Of a stretch of 64,000 nucleotides of DNA, positions 59,601 to 64,000 are shown piece after piece; positions within the stretch are counted from its first letter, which is position 1, and each line of letters begins with the position of its first letter. The notes beneath the pieces were generated by a model. It saw only the letters and a list, made by a program, of their open reading frames with translations. It made no database searches and was not told where the DNA came from. This DNA is from Membranipora membranacea (Eukaryota; Bryozoa; Gymnolaemata; Cheilostomatida; Membraniporidae): positions 19,070,283 to 19,134,282 of the forward strand of contig OU612066.1 of assembly GCA_914767715.1 (NCBI GenBank). The letters are read 5' to 3'. Made by a program: the position numbers and the translations under genes.

Positions 59601-62362
59601 AAAGTCGTAAAATCGCGCGAAAGTGTTTATCTCACTGAGTTGAGCATCTTGGTGAAAAAAATGCGCATTTTGAAAAAACTTTCAAATTTCAAATTGAAAC
59701 ACTTATTCTGACTCAGTTTCTTGCTGCGAGTCTTTTGCCGCAAATATCGGGACGATCGGACCAAAATTGGCGAAGTTATAGCGAAAAAAGTCGTAAAATC
59801 GCGCGAAAGTGTTTATCTCACTGAGTTGAGCATCTTGGTGAAAAAAATGCGCATTTTGAAAAAACTTTCAAATTTCAAATTGAAACACTTATTCTGACTC
59901 AGTTTCTCGCTGCGAGTCTTTTGCCGCAAATATCTGGACGATCGGACCAAAATTGGCGAAGTTATAGCGAAAAAAGTCGTAAAATCGCGCGAAAGTGTTT
60001 ATCTCACTGAGTTGAGCATCTTGGTGAAAAAAATGCGCATTTTGAAAAAACTTTCAAATTTCAAATTGAAACACTTATTCTGACTCAGTTTCTTGCTGCG
60101 AGTCTTTTGCCGCAAATATCGGGACGATCGGACCAAAATTGGCGAAGTTATAGCGAAAAAAGTCGTAAAATCGCGCGAAAGTGTTTATCTCACTGAGTTG
60201 AGCATCTTGGTGAAAAAAATGCGCATTTTGAAAAAACTTTCAAATTTCAAATTGAAACACTTATTCTGACTCAGTTTCTCGCTGCGAGTCTTTTGCCGCA
60301 AATATCGGGACGATCGGACCAAAATTGGCGAAGTTATAGCGAAAAAAGTCGTAAAATCGCGCGAAAGTGTTTATCTCACTGAGTTGAGCATCTTGGTGAA
60401 AAAAATGCGCATTTTGAAAAAACTTTCAAATTTCAAATTGAAACACTTATTCTGACTCAGTTTCTTGCTGCGAGTCTTTTGCCGCAAATATCGGGACGAT
60501 CGGACCAAAATTGGCGAAGTTATAGCGAAAAAAGTCGTAAAATCGCGCGAAAGTGTTTATCTCACTGAGTTGAGCATCTTGGTGAAAAAAATGCGCATTT
60601 TGAAAAAACTTTCAAGTTTCAAATTGAAACACTTATTCTGACTCAGTTTCTCGCTGCGAGTCTTTTGCCGCAAATATCGGGACGATCGGACCAAAATTGG
60701 CGAAGTTATAGCGAAAAAAGTCGTAAAATCGCGCGAAAGTGTTTATCTCACTGAGTTGAGCATCTTGGTGAAAAAAATGCGCATTTTGAAAAAACTTTCA
60801 AATTTCAAATTGAAACACTTATTCTGACTCAGTTTCTTGCTGCGAGTCTTTTGCCGCAAATATCGGGACGATCGGACCAAAATTGGCGAAGTTATAGCGA
60901 AAAAAGTCGTAAAATCGCGCGAAAGTGTTTATCTCACTGAGTTGAGCATCTTGGTGAAAAAAATGCGCATTTTGAAAAAACTTTCAAATTTCAAATTGAA
61001 ACACTTATTCTGACTCAGTTTCTCGCTGCGAGTCTTTTGCCGCAAATATCGGGACGATCGGACCAAAATTGGCGAAGTTATAGCGAAAAAAGTCGTAAAA
61101 TCGCGCGAAAGTGTTTATCTCACTGAGTTGAGCATCTTGGTGAAAAAAATGCGCATTTTGAAAAAACTTTCAAATTTCAAATTGAAACACTTATTCTGAC
61201 TCAGTTTCTCGCTGCGAGTCTTTTGCCGCAAATATCGGGACGATCGGACCAAAATTGGCGAAGTTATAGCGAAAAAAGTCGTAAAATCGCGCGAAAGTGT
61301 TTATCTCACTGAGTTGAGCATCTTGGTGAAAAAAATGCGCATTTTGAAAAAACTTTCAAATTTCAAATTGAAACACTTATTCTGACTCAGTTTCTTGCTG
61401 CGAGTCTTTTGCCGCAAATATCGGGACGATCGGACCAAAATTGGCGAAGTTATAGCGAAAAAAGTCGTAAAATCGCGCGAAAGTGTTTATCTCACTGAGT
61501 TGAGCATCTTGGTGAAAAAAATGCGCATTTTGAAAAAACTTTCAAATTTCAAATTGAAACACTTATTCTGACTCAGTTTCTCGCTGCGAGTCTTTTGCCG
61601 CAAATATCGGGACGATCGGACCAAAATTGGCGAAGTTATAGCGAAAAAAGTCGTAAAATCGCGCGAAAGTGTTTATCTCACTGAGTTGAGCATCTTGGTG
61701 AAAAAAATGCGCATTTTGAAAAAACTTTCAAATTTCAAATTGAAACACTTATTCTGACTCAGTTTCTTGCTGCGAGTCTTTTGCCGCAAATATCGGGACG
61801 ATCGGACCAAAATTGGCGAAGTTATAGCGAAAAAAGTCGTAAAATCGCGCGAAAGTGTTTATCTCACTGAGTTGAGCATCTTGGTGAAAAAAATGCGCAT
61901 TTTGAAAAAACTTTCAAATTTCAAATTGAAACACTTATTCTGACTCAGTTTCTCGCTGCGAGTCTTTTGCCGCAAATATCGGGACGATCGGACCAAAATT
62001 GGCGAAGTTATAGCGAAAAAAGTCGTAAAATCGCGCGAAAGTGTTTATCTCACTGAGTTGAGCATCTTGGTGAAAAAAATGCGCATTTTGAAAAAACTTT
62101 CAAATTTCAAATTGAAACACTTATTCTGACTCAGTTTCTTGCTGCGAGTCTTTTGCCGCAAATATCGGGACGATCGGACCAAAATTGGCGAAGTTATAGC
62201 GAAAAAAGTCGTAAAATCGCGCGAAAGTGTTTATCTCACTGAGTTGAGCATCTTGGTGAAAAAAATGCGCATTTTGAAAAAACTTTCAAATTTCAAATTG
62301 AAACACTTATTCTGACTCAGTTTCTCGCTGCGAGTCTTTTGCCGCAAATATCGGGATGATCG
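44619..62362 (+). repeat. 186-bp satellite array, mostly dimeric higher-order family, about 95 monomers
   Basis: Head-to-tail monomers of the TTCTGACTCAG type. They differ from the array left of the gap by a CpG-to-TpG change, TTTCTTGCTGCGAG for TTTCTCGCTGCGAG, present in about 42 monomers and mostly in every second one, giving a 372-bp dimer with occasional 559-bp spacings where two CTCGCTG monomers are adjacent. Two other variants, GCGCATTTCGAAAA and TTTCAAGTTTCAAATTG, are scattered through it. The cassette markers seen left of the gap (GTTGACC, ACCAACATT, GCGCAGTTTG, CCGGAAATATC) are absent. 44.6-52.6 kb is full of one-base indels, whereas 52.6-62.4 kb is almost free of them. The array ends abruptly inside a monomer (ATATCGGGATGATCG) at 62362. 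Confidence 0.97.
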
Positions 62363-62528
62363 TCTGTTCTTTCAATTCTTTAACCAGACCACACAAAATG
62401 ATAGCATGCTTCTGCTCTTCCATATTCGTGGCTATGGGTTGATAATTGCCTCTGCCTGTCAGATCTTTTAGTGGCCTTATATATAACACCATTCCATTTC
62501 TCACACATTTTTGGACTAATTATTATTT

Positions 62529-62538
62529 CCCCCCCCCC
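62529..62538. repeat. Poly-C tract (10 C)
   Basis: Ten C in a row followed by TCCCG in otherwise AT-rich DNA; the length may be inexact. Confidence 0.8.
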
Positions 62539-63245
62539 TCCCGTTTGCATTTATTGTCCTAAAATGATTTTGTAAAACAATTTCAAACTTTAAATCAATA
62601 AATTTTAATTGCAAATCCTCCTGAGAATAATAACTGGGTTCAATTTTGATGAATGCAGAGATTTTGAATTGGCTACAGACTCATTTGTCATCAGTCATAC
62701 TAATCAATTTATTTTGGAGGATGGGTGCAACAAGTTGACCTTCACCCAATTACAGGTGATCAGGCAGACAAGCTGTGCCATGGCAAACACTTAATTGTGA
62801 TTGCGCAGCTCGACTATTTGCAAAGTTTGAATCCAAGAGAACATAACTCATAAAGTTGATAGTCTGCCACTACTCAGTCAGATAAAACGTTGGAGTCAAC
62901 TTTGGTTTTGGAGGTATGATTGTCAACAACAAAGTCTGCACCATCCTGATAACTCTGATAACTGGGTCTGATTAGTTGTTCATACATAGGCCTGACTTTG
63001 AGGTTACAGCATCATTCACTGGCTTGAGCACTGAAAGGGGATATTGTTAATGTTATCATTATCAGACATTCCCTACATAAAGCCACCTTAGAAAATATAT
63101 ATGCAGAGGAGAGGCATCTGTCAGGTGAACTGTTCTGATTGTCACCACCCAATTTCCCATCCCAACGACCAGCAAAGACTAGGACTAGGAGTACGTACTT
63201 CCTGATCTCTCACCACAGACAGTTCCTGGACCAATCTGTAGAATC

Positions 63246-63277
63246 TATGTATGTATGTATTTCATTTGTATGTATGT
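63246..63277. repeat. (TATG)n microsatellite, interrupted
   Basis: TATGTATGTATGTAT, then TTCATT, then TGTATGTATGT: a short tetranucleotide repeat with one interruption in the right flank. Confidence 0.85.
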
Positions 63278-64000
63278 CATTGTAACAAAGAATCAGAGTG
63301 ATAGAATTGGTGGAATGTTGATGATGATGCAGCAGCATCCTCACAGTCACTGGCAGACATTGTTGTCCCAATTTTGAATAATAATGGTCCTACTCCAAAA
63401 CCTGTCTAAGTCTGCTGAACAATCATTCAATGACCTCTTAGTTCTATCTTTAACCCAGAAGTATAAACTTTTTTTCACAGTTGAGCATCTCATTCGGTTT
63501 CAGCATTGATTGTTCAAATTATCATTTTTCCTTTCCGAACTTTGAAGACAAGAAGATGGCAAAAAAATTAAAGCCAGCCTAAAGATTTGGGATATTACTG
63601 AGTTTCAATGTGGTATATCATGGTACTGTAGTAAATGAAGTCATCTGGGTGATCAATATGCCGACACACAACTTGCAGATCAACCATGAGATTTGAGTCT
63701 GCACCATAGTGCCACAAAGAATGCCAAATGACCTACTTACATAAGTCTTAGTATCTATGGATTTGTCGATTGCTTGAGGGTAAGGTTTTCAGTTTAGGAA
63801 CTCAAGCGTCAAGCGCATTTGAATTGTAAATGCCCAAAGTGCTACTGATAAGCTGATTCGAATCAATCGTGACTTCTAATAGACAACAAATACGTCGGTG
63901 AACTGACAATTGACAACTGTAATCTGTCAGTGGGTACCAAATTATATCAAAGTTTTTCCTCTGGTCAAATGTTTATTTTTTCTTCATACATACCATGTTT

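Larger units (their letters stand above)
62363..64000. other. Unique right flank, no gene recognised
   Basis: Non-satellite DNA begins directly after the last monomer. Two short open frames exist: about 48 non-satellite codons on the minus strand ending at the junction (62361-62504, containing LKDLTGRGNYQPI) and 61 codons at 62609-62794 on the plus strand. Neither matches a family I know, and both are short enough to be chance. The rest has only simple repeats. No tRNA, no convincing splice-bounded exon and no second interspersed element could be defended. Confidence 0.6.

Noticed and set aside
9912-62362. CENP-B box in the monomer
   Set aside because: The GCCGCAAATATCGGG stretch has CG and CGGG with the spacing of the CENP-B box, but the two leading T and the central A of the essential core are not present, so the match is not significant.
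9912-62362. RNA polymerase III promoter (A and B boxes) in the monomer, i.e. a SINE or tRNA-derived origin
   Set aside because: No GGTTCGANNCC-like B box and no properly spaced A box; no poly-A tail or target duplications around monomers.
62609-62794. 61-codon open frame in the right flank as a gene
   Set aside because: Short, AT-rich, no recognised motif and no codon bias that could be judged; chance is sufficient.
63470-63500. Isolated satellite fragment in the right flank (CACAGTTGAGCATCTCATTC)
   Set aside because: Only about 10 consecutive bases (TTGAGCATCT) match the monomer and the surroundings do not align; a chance match is likely.
1-64000. Telomeric repeats, rDNA or tRNA genes
   Set aside because: No TTAGGG-type tandem repeats, no rRNA core motifs and no tRNA cloverleaf were seen on either strand.

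Overview
The window is almost entirely satellite DNA from a eukaryotic nuclear genome. About 316 copies of a 186-bp monomer fill roughly 59.5 kb of the 64 kb. The remainder is two short unique flanks, one 2.7-kb interspersed-element insertion and a 500-base run of N. I recognise no protein-coding gene, tRNA, rRNA or CRISPR array. Satellite structure, higher-order repeats, a hAT-like insertion and AT-rich non-coding flanks with simple repeats fit an animal genome, perhaps an invertebrate. Nothing in the sequence fixes the species.

Layout. 1-284: unique left flank. 285-643: about two diverged monomers on the + strand. 644-6062: about 29 monomers inverted (- strand). 6063-7184: six monomers on the + strand. 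7185-9911: a 2727-bp element inserted precisely in the satellite, with imperfect terminal inverted repeats (CAAGGG...CCCTTG) and a 7-bp target duplication ATCTCAC; hAT-like and probably non-autonomous. 9912-44118: about 184 + strand monomers in a mosaic of multi-kilobase higher-order units. 44119-44618: assembly gap of exactly 500 N. 44619-62362: about 95 + strand monomers of a different, mostly dimeric (372-bp) higher-order family. 62363-64000: unique right flank.

The monomer is 38.7% GC by my count but carries 13 CpG (observed/expected about 1.9), a central CTCGCTGCGAG palindrome and a TTTCAAATTGAAA palindrome. Because 186 = 3 x 62, reading frames can stay open across many monomers, giving apparent ORFs of up to 635 codons. 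These are by-products of the repeat: the most amplified monomer type carries one stop per copy in the same frame.

The array shows structure at every scale: single-monomer variants, dimer, trimer, 11-mer and 19-mer tandem duplications, and a cassette of about 2.5 kb with paired diagnostic monomers 10 units apart that occurs five times. Single-base indels cluster around the N gap (about 41.2-52.6 kb), so copy number and order there may not be reliable. The role of the array (centromeric, pericentromeric, subtelomeric or other) cannot be decided from this window.
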